21,096 bases of DNA from a virus: IMG/VR virus record IMGVR_UViG_3300034062_004314, positions 1 to 21,096 of that record, one strand, 5' to 3'. The notes beneath the pieces were generated by a model. It was not told the DNA's origin, made no database searches, and was given only the letters and a program-made list of their open reading frames with translations. The first letter of the stretch is position 1, and each line of letters begins with the position of its first letter. Of this stretch, positions 1 through 7,600 are shown piece after piece. Position numbers and translations under genes: made by a program.

Positions 1-887
1 TCATCCTGCCGATACCAAGAGCTGAAGTTCGCCCCCGTGATGCTGGCAACGTCCGCGCTGCGGGTGGCTGCGGCGGCAGTGGTGGGGATGTAGCTGGTGG
101 GGAAGGCTCCGGCTTCTAGTTGGGCGCCCCAGAGGTAGATGCCGCTAGCGCCGTCGCCAGTATAAGCAAACGCTAATGCACTTGTTGCAATAGAAATAAA
201 ATACGTTGACGTTACGGTGGTAGTTGATTGAATTGAGCACCTATACCATCCATTAGGCAGTGCCTGAATTGTTCCGGGTCCACTGACCACTGCTCCGGTT
301 GAAAGGTTAAAATAAGTTTCACCTTGAGCGCCATCTGTAGCATTGAAATCAATTAAACGAAATAATCGCGCTCCAGGGCCTTGCTTGGCAAAAACAGAGA
401 ATCTTTTGGCTCCAGTAGTTGTAGAAGTTTGATTAACGTTGTGCTGACTGTTTGAGGTATTTTCGGTGATTAAATCTGCCGTCGTTTGCCCGTCTGGTGC
501 TGTTAATGCGTTTAGCGTTGAACCACTACCAAATGCTAGTAGTCCATTTGCTGTCCAAGTTGTCCCAAAATTCTCCGACTGCACTAACAAATTCGTCCGC
601 TGCTCCTCCACCAGCAGGCCCAGGCTTTCGCCGGTCGTGGGGTTGTGGTCAAACCTCGGCACATCCACAGCCGCCGTCTGCAGCGTTCCCGCGCTGTCGA
701 TGTAGGTCGCGCTGCTGGCGCGGGTGAAGGTAATCAGGCTCTGCCCCGTTCTGGAGTCAACCAGCGATTTGCTGTCCGCAAAGCGCAGATCAAGGCTTGG
801 CACCGCTTTTGCGCTGCGCCAAAGGGCATTGCGCACCCACTGGCCTGGCATCAACGCAGCGCGGCGCGATGGCAGTATCAACGTCAC
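1..887 (-). CDS. Tail fibre/spike-like virion protein, C-terminus cut by window edge
   Basis: This open frame starts on the minus strand and runs off the left edge, so the C-terminus is missing. I chose the GTG at 885-887: a GGAGG lies seven bases upstream and the start overlaps the previous stop as GTGA; an internal ATG at 851 has no such site. The N-terminal part contains LDLRFADSKSLVDSRTG, then FTRASSATYIDSAG, PRFDHNPTTGESLG and LLVEEQRTNLL. That series is typical of phage tail or head-spike proteins that carry a lectin-like or carbohydrate-binding beta-sandwich. The following segment (about 170-600) is beta-rich and ends in WGAQLEAGAFPTSYIPT, also common in this group. It is probably a host-surface binding or appendage protein. 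The middle of the gene is clearly more AT-rich than its neighbours, which suggests mosaic exchange. The receptor or glycan is unknown. Confidence 0.72.
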   Translation of the reverse strand, partial: MTLILPSRRAALMPGQWVRNALWRSAKAVPSLDLRFADSKSLVDSRTGQSLITFTRASSATYIDSAGTLQTAAVDVPRFDHNPTTGESLGLLVEEQRTNLLVQSENFGTTWTANGLLAFGSGSTLNALTAPDGQTTADLITENTSNSQHNVNQTSTTTGAKRFSVFAKQGPGARLFRLIDFNATDGAQGETYFNLSTGAVVSGPGTIQALPNGWYRCSIQSTTTVTSTYFISIATSALAFAYTGDGASGIYLWGAQLEAGAFPTSYIPTTAAAATRSADVASITGANFSSWYRQD

Positions 888-1432
888 AGGCCAGCCTCCA
901 GTGTCACTACCCGCAGGCTGTGAGCAGTGCCGCTGGCTGGGGTGTACGCGCCACGGGTTTCAAGTTCGGCATAAAGGATGTTGCTGCCGGCTGCCAGTTT
1001 GATTGCCGTGCCGCAGTAGTCAGATTGCGTGAACAACGTGCTGCCCAGGTCTTGCGGCGCTGAAAGATCGACAAACCCCGCATAGGCACCCACTTCGCCG
1101 CTCACCAGATCAAACGCGGCGTTGTCCAGAATCGCGGTGGGAATGGCGGTGTAGAAGTGCAGCCGGAATCCGGCCATGCCGCTGGGCACCGTGGTGCTTG
1201 CAATCATCAGGCGCACCGACTGCACTAGCACGTAGCCACCGCTGGGGCCGATGCTGGGCAGGGTGATGATGGCGCTGCCCGCATTGGCGGGCGTGACGCC
1301 ATCAGCCACACCAATCACATCACCGGCGGTGTAGGCCGTGGTATTGCTGGGGCGCGTGATGGTGACCGCAGCGCGATAAGCGACACCGCTTGCTTCTACT
1401 GCAGCCTCGCCGCCGCCCAGAAAGGTGGCCAT
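884..1432 (-). CDS. Virion structural protein of unknown role, 182 aa
   Basis: A 182-residue protein rich in Ala, Gly, Ser and Thr with alternating hydrophobic residues, as expected for a beta-sandwich virion component. It has no signal peptide or membrane segment. It lies downstream of the major capsid gene, and its stop overlaps the GTG start of the tail/spike gene by four bases. Its own ATG shares one base with the stop of the 51-residue gene upstream (TGATG), so translation is probably coupled. I do not recognise a named family. Position and composition fit a head-decoration, head-completion or tail-base protein. The structural assignment is an inference from context. Confidence 0.7.
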   Translation of the reverse strand: MATFLGGGEAAVEASGVAYRAAVTITRPSNTTAYTAGDVIGVADGVTPANAGSAIITLPSIGPSGGYVLVQSVRLMIASTTVPSGMAGFRLHFYTAIPTAILDNAAFDLVSGEVGAYAGFVDLSAPQDLGSTLFTQSDYCGTAIKLAAGSNILYAELETRGAYTPASGTAHSLRVVTLEAGL

Positions 1433-1587
1433 CAGTCTTCTGTCACCTGGATTTCCTTAGGTTGCCGACCACGGCGGCGAGGCCTGGCCTCTTCCTTTGG
1501 CGAGGTCTGCTCAACAGCAAAAGAGGCCGCCTCCGCAGAGGCAGCCTCCAGCTGTTCACGCAGTCGCCTGAACGCGAACAATCCCAC
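1432..1587 (-). CDS. Small basic-tailed protein, 51 aa
   Basis: A 51-codon frame fills the gap between two virion-like genes. It begins with GTG at 1585-1587, six bases after a GGAAG, and ends in a TGA that shares a base with the ATG of the next gene. The product starts MGLFAFRRLREQLEAA, a probable amphipathic helix, then an Ala/Glu-rich stretch. It ends with a basic patch RPRRRGRQPKE followed by an acidic tail. The ribosome site and the seamless overlap on both sides argue that it is real. It may be a minor virion or assembly protein. No function can be assigned. Confidence 0.6.
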   Translation of the reverse strand: MGLFAFRRLREQLEAASAEAASFAVEQTSPKEEARPRRRGRQPKEIQVTED

Positions 1588-1590
1588 TGA

Positions 1591-1971
1591 TCACTTCCGG
1601 TAGAAGATGACTGTGGAGCTGGTCGCCACACGGCCAATAAAGGTGGCCGAGCTGGCTGCTGCCACGGTGACAGAGCCGGACACGCTCACGCTTGCACCAC
1701 CAGCAAAGGTGATGGCGTGAGTCGCACCTGCGAGGTTGACGATCGTCACCTCAAAGCACTGGCCGACCATGCCACTGTCGCCCAGCTCGCTGATGATCTC
1801 AGCGGCGGTGGCGGTGGTGTAGGTGCGGCCCGTGGATGGGGTCACCGTGATCAGGCTCTCAACGCTCTGGGCAGCGGTGAGGGTGGTGTCAGCGTTGCCG
1901 CCGGCCAGCAGCACGCGGCCCTGGGTAGCGCGGCCGAAGTTGGCCTGCTCCAGTTCAAAAATGGATGCCAT
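1591..1971 (-). CDS. Capsid decoration-like small virion protein, 126 aa
   Basis: A 126-residue protein begins MASIFELEQANFGRATQGRV and continues in a Thr/Ser/Val/Ala-rich beta pattern (for example GGASVSVSGSVTVAAASSAT). It sits 11 bases after the major capsid gene, the usual place for a head-decoration or stabilisation protein in tailed phages. No cysteines stand out apart from one, and there is no signal peptide or membrane segment. The decoration role is inferred from position and beta-rich composition. A head-fibre or head-completion protein is an alternative. Confidence 0.68.
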   Translation of the reverse strand: MASIFELEQANFGRATQGRVLLAGGNADTTLTAAQSVESLITVTPSTGRTYTTATAAEIISELGDSGMVGQCFEVTIVNLAGATHAITFAGGASVSVSGSVTVAAASSATFIGRVATSSTVIFYRK

Positions 1972-1982
1972 CGTTAGTTACC

Positions 1983-3008
1983 TCAGAAGTTGGGGTTGGA
2001 AACGATGCTGACGACACCAATGTTCTTGGTTTCGTAGATCTGCGTCCAGTTGCTGGCCGCTTCCAGCGTGGCGCGGGAAGGGTTCACGCCACCAGAGGTG
2101 TAGGACACACCGAGGGGGTGATAGAGATTGTGCCAATGCACCGACATGGCATCGCTCAGAGCGAGGATGTCACGGTCGGTCTCGGTCACAAGGCCCGACT
2201 GGGTGCCGGAGGCCATGGCGCCAGGGGTGAACAGGTACGAGGCATAGTTGGTGCCATCGTTGTTCACGTCGTCAGAGACGATCACGCGCATCCCCATGTA
2301 GAAGGGAACGGTGAGGTCGCTGGCATAGGCTGCGGCCATGCTGCCGCTAAACACCGGAGCAATGCCGGTGGTGGCTTCAGTGCCGCCGCCACGTGCCTCA
2401 TCGTTGGTCACGTAGTCGATCGCCTTGCGCTCCACGAGGTCGTAGAAGCACTTGCTGTGCATCGCAATGACGCTCAGCTTCTCGCCTTGATCGCCAAGAG
2501 CAGCGCGGGCTTCAGCCACCTTGCCGGGGTTGAGGGTGACTGCCGTTGCGTTGGAATCAATGGCCAACGCACGCAGCGCACCGGTGGTGTTGCTGGTCAG
2601 CGGGCCAAAGACACCGCGCAGGATGGAGAACACATCCTTCTGCTGCTGGTGGCTGATGTAGTCGGCGACCTTGCGGCCAATGGCCTGCATGGGGTCGTCG
2701 CCAGCGGCCAGCGCAGCCAGAGTGCGCACTTCCCAAGCGCGACCACGGTGCAGGACCGGGCAGATCTGCTTTTCAGCACCGATCTTGCCGGGGATCAAGC
2801 TGGTGGTGTCGCTCAGAACTTCAGCGTCGCCACTGAGGTTGGAGGACCAGGAAGGGACGTTCACATAGTCGCCGCCTTCTGTGGCATTGAGAATGTCCAG
2901 AGGTTGGATCACGCCGCTGTTGATGAAGGCCGACCGAGTGGTGACAGCCTCGTCAACGTAGGCAGTGAACACCTCGGGGACAATGATGTCGCTCCGAAGG
3001 GTTGCCAT
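1983..3008 (-). CDS. Major capsid protein (Gp13-like, HK97-fold)
   Basis: A 341-residue protein starting MATLRSDIIVPEVFTAYVDE and ending with PSRATLEAASNWTQIYETKN. This resembles the Gp13-like major capsid proteins of tailed phages, which adopt the HK97 fold. Supporting features are the N-terminal segment with ITEG-like residues and VNVPSWSSNLSGDAEVLSD, a central helix region (AIGRKVADYISHQQQKDVF) that would be the spine, and the length, which is normal for a subunit without its own scaffold domain. The gene lies directly after the separate scaffold gene and before a decoration-like gene, the standard order. No strong ribosome site is visible before the ATG at 3006-3008. Family assignment is by eye; the capsid role is very likely. 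Confidence 0.88.
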   Translation of the reverse strand: MATLRSDIIVPEVFTAYVDEAVTTRSAFINSGVIQPLDILNATEGGDYVNVPSWSSNLSGDAEVLSDTTSLIPGKIGAEKQICPVLHRGRAWEVRTLAALAAGDDPMQAIGRKVADYISHQQQKDVFSILRGVFGPLTSNTTGALRALAIDSNATAVTLNPGKVAEARAALGDQGEKLSVIAMHSKCFYDLVERKAIDYVTNDEARGGGTEATTGIAPVFSGSMAAAYASDLTVPFYMGMRVIVSDDVNNDGTNYASYLFTPGAMASGTQSGLVTETDRDILALSDAMSVHWHNLYHPLGVSYTSGGVNPSRATLEAASNWTQIYETKNIGVVSIVSNPNF

Positions 3009-3083
3009 GATGATGGTTTAAGAGGATTGGGACGCGGCCACAGGCCTTCACGGGTCAGCACAGCCTTCCCTTACGGCTATAGA

Positions 3084-3773
3084 TTACCGCTTGGCTTCTG
3101 ATTTGAGCTTGGCGTATAGCTCGGGGTTTGTTTTGAACAGGCGGCCCTGTTCGGTGAGGTTGTAATGCTCAGCGCTGAACGGGTTCTTGGTGCCTGATGG
3201 AACAACCGCAGCGCTGCGACTTCCGGCCGGTGCGCCGGTGCCCTGTGGCTTGGGTGCTTTGAGCCGATACTGCGGCAGGCTGGTCTTGGCCCAGTCGTTG
3301 ATTGGTGTGCGCTGATAGCCATCCACCACAACAACGGTGCCATCGGGCTCGCGTTCGATCTGCTCCGGCTTAAGGCGCAGGCGGATCACCTCGTCAGGGT
3401 CGTGAACAATGTCCGCCAGGGCAGCGACCGCAGGGCCGATCAACTTCAGCTCGCGGTTCTCAGCTTCCAGGGCATCAAGGCGCTGCTGCAGCGTGCCTTC
3501 GCGCTCGCGGTACTGCTGCTCCAGCTTCTGGCGGGCTTCGCTGTAGTTGCCCTGCTGTTCCAGCTCAGCCTGCTCGGCGCGTTGCTTGAACTCCAGCAGC
3601 GCCCGCACGTCGGTGCCATCAGGCAACTCTGCTGCCATCTGCTCGTATTTGCGCAGCTTGCGCTTTTCTTCCAGCAGTTCCTTGTTCTTGCTGCGCAGCA
3701 GGTTCAGCTCAGCTTCTAGGGCCGAGGCATCAGGTGCAGACTGCTCCACAGGAGCGGTGTCGTTGTCGGGCAT
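3084..3773 (-). CDS. Capsid scaffold protein
   Basis: A highly charged, mainly helical protein that would direct procapsid assembly and then leave or be degraded. Residues from about 15 to 110 form a long predicted coiled coil rich in Glu, Lys, Arg, Gln and Leu (for example LLRSKNKELLEEKRKLRKYE). A proline/glycine-rich linker follows, then a small basic C-terminal region ending ELYAKLKSEAKR, which in scaffolds of this kind contacts the coat protein. I chose the ATG at 3771-3773, giving 229 residues; an upstream TTG at 3791 adds six residues but has no better ribosome site. It lies between portal and major capsid genes, as expected. Confidence 0.85.
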   Translation of the reverse strand: MPDNDTAPVEQSAPDASALEAELNLLRSKNKELLEEKRKLRKYEQMAAELPDGTDVRALLEFKQRAEQAELEQQGNYSEARQKLEQQYREREGTLQQRLDALEAENRELKLIGPAVAALADIVHDPDEVIRLRLKPEQIEREPDGTVVVVDGYQRTPINDWAKTSLPQYRLKAPKPQGTGAPAGSRSAAVVPSGTKNPFSAEHYNLTEQGRLFKTNPELYAKLKSEAKR

Positions 3774-3835
3774 GTAGACCCACAGGGTCAAAGGTGCGGC
3801 CTAGGTTGCCGTCACAGCCGATGACTACCGCTCGC

Positions 3836-5284
3836 TCATGGCAGCTGCTGCAGGTTGGCGCTCAGTTGCTGCTCTTGTGCCCCCAGGCGCCGCTCCTGCT
3901 GCGCAGCCGTGGCCTCCAGCTCGGCATCCACATCGAAGTCGTCATAGAGCCATTCACCATCAGCCAGTTGGATCAGCAGCGTTTCCTGGGTGATGTCACC
4001 GCCGACGCGCAGCTTGATCAGCTCGGCTACATGCGAGGGCTCCAGCTTGTGCGCCACGAAGTCGTTGTTGACCATGCTGCTGCCCGCTGTTGGCAGGTTC
4101 AGGTAGGCCGCATGAAACCGCAGGCAGGTATCAATCAGGTTCTGCAGGCCCAAGGCCACAGCCATCAGCGCAGCATCACCTTGGCTGCGGTCGATGCTCT
4201 TGGATTCGGCGGCCTGGTTGGTCATGTTCTGACCGAGCACGGCAGCTAGACCCAGCTCGGCGATCTGCTTTTCAATGCGATCCAGCTCGGTGAAGCGGGC
4301 CTGATAGCTAGTGCCGGTGGGTTCGCTGAACTCAGCGCGTGCATCCACCGGGAACGCCATGGCTGACGCTGGCCCAGCGTCCAGCTCGTCAAGCTCAGCC
4401 GGCACGCCGAACAGGTTGTAGCGGGGGACAGCTGCAACGTGGAGGATGTTGGCCTGATCGGATTCGCAGCGGTAGGCCTTGAGATTCAGCCAGGCCACTT
4501 CCTCCAGCGGCGGAGTGGATTCCATCAGGCCGGTGCGGTTGGCATAGGCCACGGCAAACGGGATCTCGTCAAGCGTGGTGGCGCCTTCGCTGATCAGCTC
4601 CCAGTTGCGGCTCTTGGATGCCTGCTTGCGGAACAGGCGGAAGCGGCCGGGTTCCAGCACGCGCACCTGCTCGCAGACTTCCTCGCCGAACTCGCCGTAG
4701 GGCACAGTGACCCGCTCCAGCAGGCGCAGCTGCGTCAGCTTCTGGCTGCCGCCGATCACATCAGTACGCCAGCCGAGGATGTCACGCGGCGTGTAGCTGA
4801 CCCAGTACGGCCGGCTGAAATCAGTGACCGGGGTGTCATCGCCCTCGTCGCCGCGTGGGTAGTCCACTAGGACGCCAACATGCCCGTAGCGGATGCAGGT
4901 GCGGGCCAGCTCCTGCAGGTAGGCATTGAGATCGTTGCCGGCTAGGTCTGTGTCAAAGAGGTGTTCCTGGATCGGATCGGGCACGTTGTCGAGGCGCACC
5001 GGCTTGCGGCACAACATCCCGGCCAGCATCTGCTCCAGGCGCAGCATGTAGGGCGGACAGACGCTGCGGGCCAGGCGGGCGCTGTAGGCATCGTCATCCT
5101 CGCGGGGCTCCTGCGGCAGGTAGCGCTTGCCAGCGGCCTGCATTCCGAGCGTGCCAAGGCCAAGCTGCTCAATCAGCCGCCAGCGTGGTTCCATGCGCTG
5201 CCAGGCCAGCGATGGATCGTGAACCTGCAGCTCTTCAACAGTGGTGAGAGACAGGTTGTTCAGGCTGGCGGCGAAATTATGCAC
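3836..5284 (-). CDS. Portal protein (DUF4055 family)
   Basis: A 482-residue protein matching the DUF4055 portal family in length and pattern. It has an N-terminal region with RYLPQEPREDDDAYSARLAR, the segment YGHVGVLVDYPR, then WVSYTPRDILGWR and the C-terminal helical crown. The product forms the twelve-subunit ring at one capsid vertex through which DNA enters, and it contacts terminase and scaffold. The C-terminus is rich in Gln, Glu and Ala (AAQQERRLGAQEQQLSANLQ), a likely helical barrel. The start is GTG at 5282-5284, the longest start in frame; the ribosome site is weak and close to a 9-bp inverted repeat (5291-5315). Gene order terL, small gene, portal, scaffold supports the call. Confidence 0.87.
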   Translation of the reverse strand: MHNFAASLNNLSLTTVEELQVHDPSLAWQRMEPRWRLIEQLGLGTLGMQAAGKRYLPQEPREDDDAYSARLARSVCPPYMLRLEQMLAGMLCRKPVRLDNVPDPIQEHLFDTDLAGNDLNAYLQELARTCIRYGHVGVLVDYPRGDEGDDTPVTDFSRPYWVSYTPRDILGWRTDVIGGSQKLTQLRLLERVTVPYGEFGEEVCEQVRVLEPGRFRLFRKQASKSRNWELISEGATTLDEIPFAVAYANRTGLMESTPPLEEVAWLNLKAYRCESDQANILHVAAVPRYNLFGVPAELDELDAGPASAMAFPVDARAEFSEPTGTSYQARFTELDRIEKQIAELGLAAVLGQNMTNQAAESKSIDRSQGDAALMAVALGLQNLIDTCLRFHAAYLNLPTAGSSMVNNDFVAHKLEPSHVAELIKLRVGGDITQETLLIQLADGEWLYDDFDVDAELEATAAQQERRLGAQEQQLSANLQQLP

Positions 5285-5290
5285 GCGCTT

Positions 5291-5315
5291 TTGGCCTAGG
5301 TTTCCGCTAGGCCAA
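5291..5315 (-). other. Perfect 9-bp stem-loop in front of portal gene
   Basis: TTGGCCTAG at 5291-5299 and CTAGGCCAA at 5307-5315 form a perfect 9-bp inverted repeat with a 7-base loop. It holds the TAG stop of the small HTH gene and ends seven bases before the portal GTG. There is no following T-run on either strand, so it is not a standard terminator. It may control portal translation, process the mRNA or bind a protein. Confidence 0.5.
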
Positions 5316-5495
5316 GGCTTTCCTCACGGCATAACGGCTGATGTTGAGGTGCTGGGCGATGCGTGTCTGGCTGTAGCCGGAGCGGTGCAGGCGTTGGATG
5401 CGTTGCTGGCGGCTCTCGCTGAGCCAGAGCGCCACGCCGATCAGGACAATCAGCGGCAGCAGCAGCCACACGGCTGCGCAGGTGATGGTGGTCAT
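5307..5495 (-). CDS. Small membrane-anchored helix-turn-helix protein, 62 aa
   Basis: From the ATG at 5493-5495 the product has 62 residues. Residues 4-25 form one strongly hydrophobic segment (CAAVWLLLPLIVLIGVALWL). Residues 28-62 form a basic helix-turn-helix that resembles the C-terminal DNA-binding domain of serine invertases and IS-type transposases (RSGYSQTRIAQHLNISRYAV). It lies between terL and portal, with a stem-loop on each side. A GTG further upstream (5555) would add 20 residues that look unstructured. The function is unknown: it could tether DNA or a packaging complex to the membrane, or be a decayed transposase tail. The gene is probable rather than certain. Confidence 0.5.
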   Translation of the reverse strand: MTTITCAAVWLLLPLIVLIGVALWLSESRQQRIQRLHRSGYSQTRIAQHLNISRYAVRKALA

Positions 5496-5553
5496 GGGGT
5501 CAATGCAGTGGTGGTCGGTGGTGGGCGCTGCCCATCGCTTCCGACTAGCGAAC

Positions 5554-5586
5554 ACTAGCCCATAGGCTCCGCTATGTCGAGCTAGT
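5554..5586. other. Two-tier stem-loop at the end of terL
   Basis: ACTAGC (5554-5559) pairs with GCTAGT (5581-5586), and inside it CATAG (5561-5565) pairs with CTATG (5572-5576). The structure includes the TAG stop of terL and lies ahead of the small HTH gene. No T-run follows, so it is better read as an RNA-processing or protein-binding site than as an intrinsic terminator. Confidence 0.45.
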
Positions 5587-6934
5587 AGAGCCGCACGCCG
5601 CGCACAGCACGCCCGGCCGTTGGCCGACCCACCTCAAACAGGCGGTGGCACATGTAGCCCAGTCCATCAACCATGTGGTCGTAGCCAGCCTGCTTGTCGG
5701 GCTCACCTTTGTCGGTGTAGCTCTGCAGCTCCAGGCACTCGATCAGCTTGCGGCAGCGCGGATCAATCCACAGGCGGGTTTCGCCGTTGCCGTTCTCCAG
5801 CAGCGCCTGCACAGATGCCACCCGATCGCGGATGGGCGGGTTTGCTGCCGGGGCCATGTTGCTGATGTCGTAGCTCTGCAGGATGGCAATGTCGCTGCGG
5901 CTGCTGTTGGTGCTGCGATTGCGGCCTGAGGCATCCGGGTAGCCGAGCACCCGCGCCTGGGGGTGACGACGGCGCAGCTCCTTGCCTAATGCGTCGGTGT
6001 CGTGAGCGGCGGCGATCTCGTCAACGATGAACAGCTCGCGGCCACGGCGCACACCCAGCACCGCATTGGTGTTACCGACGTTGAAGTCGCAGCCCATCAG
6101 GATCGTCTCGTCATCCTCGATGGCGATGGGCACCACATGGCGGTTGCGGTTGAAGCGGTCGTAGACCGTGCCGGTGGTCAGCGAGACGAACTCGCCATTC
6201 AGGTACGCCTGGATCAGGTTGGCCGGGTAGTTGGCAATCAGGCTGGGGATGAAGTCATCGGGCAGGTGCGGGTTGTCTGCGGTGCGGGCCTGAATCAGGC
6301 GGGTGTCGTCTTTGGCATCGCGCTTGAAGGTTTGGTAGGCCCAGCCGAAGCCCTCCGGTGTGGTGGCGGCATAGAACTGGCGGACGTGGCCAGCACGCAG
6401 ACGGGCCAGGGCCATGCGGGCTGCGTTCTCGGCCACGCGTTGCGGGGCGGTGTCGGCCTCGTCAAAGCCGATGGCGCAGAGGTTCTGGCCCCGAATGCGG
6501 TTCCAGGTTTCCATGGTGCGCAGCAGGATCGTGTGCTGCCCCTCGGCAAAGGTGAGGGTGTATTCAGGCAGCGGGCTAACGCGGAAGGTGAAAGGGATTT
6601 CCCACTCGGTCAGCAGGTCGTCAAAGGTGCGCTCCAGGATGTCGCGCAGCATGGGCGCGACGGGTTCAAACAGGGCTGAGGCATAGCCGATGTTCTGCGC
6701 GGCCAGGGTGACGGCCTTGGCGACCAAGCCGTGCGTTTTGCCAGCACCGAAGCCGCAGACCAGACCGATCTTGCGGTGGGTGATGTCATCGCAGAAGGCG
6801 AGTTGATGGGGCAGGAGGGTGGCGCGAACGCGGGCTAGGGCATCAGCCGCTGATGGCGTTGACGAGTCAATCTCTGGGTTGAGAAAGTCAAGCAGGCCAG
6901 ACTGAGTGGTGATGCCGTCCAGCAGGCTGGGCAT
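5582..6934 (-). CDS. terL: Terminase large subunit
   Basis: The 450-residue ATPase-nuclease that drives DNA into the procapsid. The ATPase part has Walker A GFGAGKTH at 61-68, Walker B AIGFDEAD at 154-161 and the ATP-coupling segment ATTPEG at 190-195. The RNase H-like nuclease part shows the expected acidic residues: Asp283 in GCDFNVG, Asp334 in GYPDASG, and the C-terminal YDHMVDGLGY (about 418-427). The length is normal for the Terminase_6 type. The ATG at 6932-6934 shares one base with the terS stop, which couples translation of the two subunits. Nothing appears to be missing, so the enzyme should be active. Confidence 0.95.
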   Translation of the reverse strand: MPSLLDGITTQSGLLDFLNPEIDSSTPSAADALARVRATLLPHQLAFCDDITHRKIGLVCGFGAGKTHGLVAKAVTLAAQNIGYASALFEPVAPMLRDILERTFDDLLTEWEIPFTFRVSPLPEYTLTFAEGQHTILLRTMETWNRIRGQNLCAIGFDEADTAPQRVAENAARMALARLRAGHVRQFYAATTPEGFGWAYQTFKRDAKDDTRLIQARTADNPHLPDDFIPSLIANYPANLIQAYLNGEFVSLTTGTVYDRFNRNRHVVPIAIEDDETILMGCDFNVGNTNAVLGVRRGRELFIVDEIAAAHDTDALGKELRRRHPQARVLGYPDASGRNRSTNSSRSDIAILQSYDISNMAPAANPPIRDRVASVQALLENGNGETRLWIDPRCRKLIECLELQSYTDKGEPDKQAGYDHMVDGLGYMCHRLFEVGRPTAGRAVRGVRLY

Positions 6935-7257
6935 CAGCTCATCTCAAAGCGCAGCAGACGTGCCTGGTCTTCCAAAGCTTTCAGGGCAACGCTGAGCTGG
7001 TTGGCTTCTGATGCGCGGCGCTCGTATTCAACGAGGCGGGCGATGGCAGCAGCTAGCCATTGCGGGCGCTCCAGCTCGGCGTCCAGTTGCATCAACTGGC
7101 GTGCGCGAGCGATGTAATCATCAGCCTGACGAGCTGACACATCCCAGGTATTTGCAGCGTGCTGAACAATTTGATGCCTACTGTGCGCACGAAGTAGCAG
7201 GTCGTAGACAGCGTTGACCCGCTCGTCAATTTCTACGTTGGTGCTCTTCTTTGCCAT
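6934..7257 (-). CDS. terS: Terminase small subunit
   Basis: A 107-residue protein placed immediately before terL and overlapping it by one base. The N-terminal part contains a likely helix-turn-helix (about 28-52, HQIVQHAANTWDVSARQADD) of the kind used by small terminases to recognise the packaging site. The rest (about 55-105) is a long helical region rich in Glu, Arg, Ala and Leu, suited to ring oligomerisation. The assignment rests on position, size and the HTH-plus-helix layout, since small subunits are poorly conserved. The packaging signal itself is not visible. Confidence 0.82.
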   Translation of the reverse strand: MAKKSTNVEIDERVNAVYDLLLRAHSRHQIVQHAANTWDVSARQADDYIARARQLMQLDAELERPQWLAAAIARLVEYERRASEANQLSVALKALEDQARLLRFEMS

Positions 7258-7266
7258 GGCCGGAGT

Positions 7267-7584
7267 TTAACCGGAAGCGGGCATCAGGAGGATACCGTCA
7301 GCCGCGAGGATGTTGAGACGCAGCTCGGCATCATCCAAGTTTTCAGCCCAAACGGTGGCCATGCGGTTGATGCGCTCTGGCGCAACGCGGTACAAGAAGA
7401 GGTACTGCCCCTGCAGGGGATGAGCCAGGGAAGAGGGAACGTAGGCGCCGGTCAGCTGAAAGGAGCCGAGGAGGTTGATGGCGACGTGCTCAGCATCGGC
7501 CATGGTCAGCTCGGGCAGATCAATGACCAGGCCGAAGGGATCCCCATCGAAGGGGTGATTAGCGACGATGCTCCATGGTTCCAT
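7267..7584 (-). CDS. Uncharacterised acidic protein, 105 aa
   Basis: I take the ATG at 7582-7584. The open frame extends further, but that extension is Pro/Ser-rich and is the out-of-frame reading of rusA. The product begins MEPWSIVANHPFDGDPFG and contains the block YLFLYRVAPERINRMATVWA followed by an acidic helical C-terminus. It looks like a compact alpha/beta protein with no membrane segment. It is the last gene of the 7267-9901 operon, 17 bases after rusA and just ahead of terS. No function is recognised. Confidence 0.65.
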   Translation of the reverse strand: MEPWSIVANHPFDGDPFGLVIDLPELTMADAEHVAINLLGSFQLTGAYVPSSLAHPLQGQYLFLYRVAPERINRMATVWAENLDDAELRLNILAADGILLMPASG

Positions 7585-7600
7585 GGTCGTGGCGTTGTGG

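Noticed and set aside
1965-3101. 378-codon plus-strand open frame opposite the major capsid gene
   Set aside because: It is the antisense shadow of a well-supported capsid gene; the product is His/Val/Gly-rich without a recognisable fold.
6002-6679. 225-codon plus-strand open frame opposite terL
   Set aside because: Antisense shadow of the terminase ATPase and nuclease motifs; no domain in the product.
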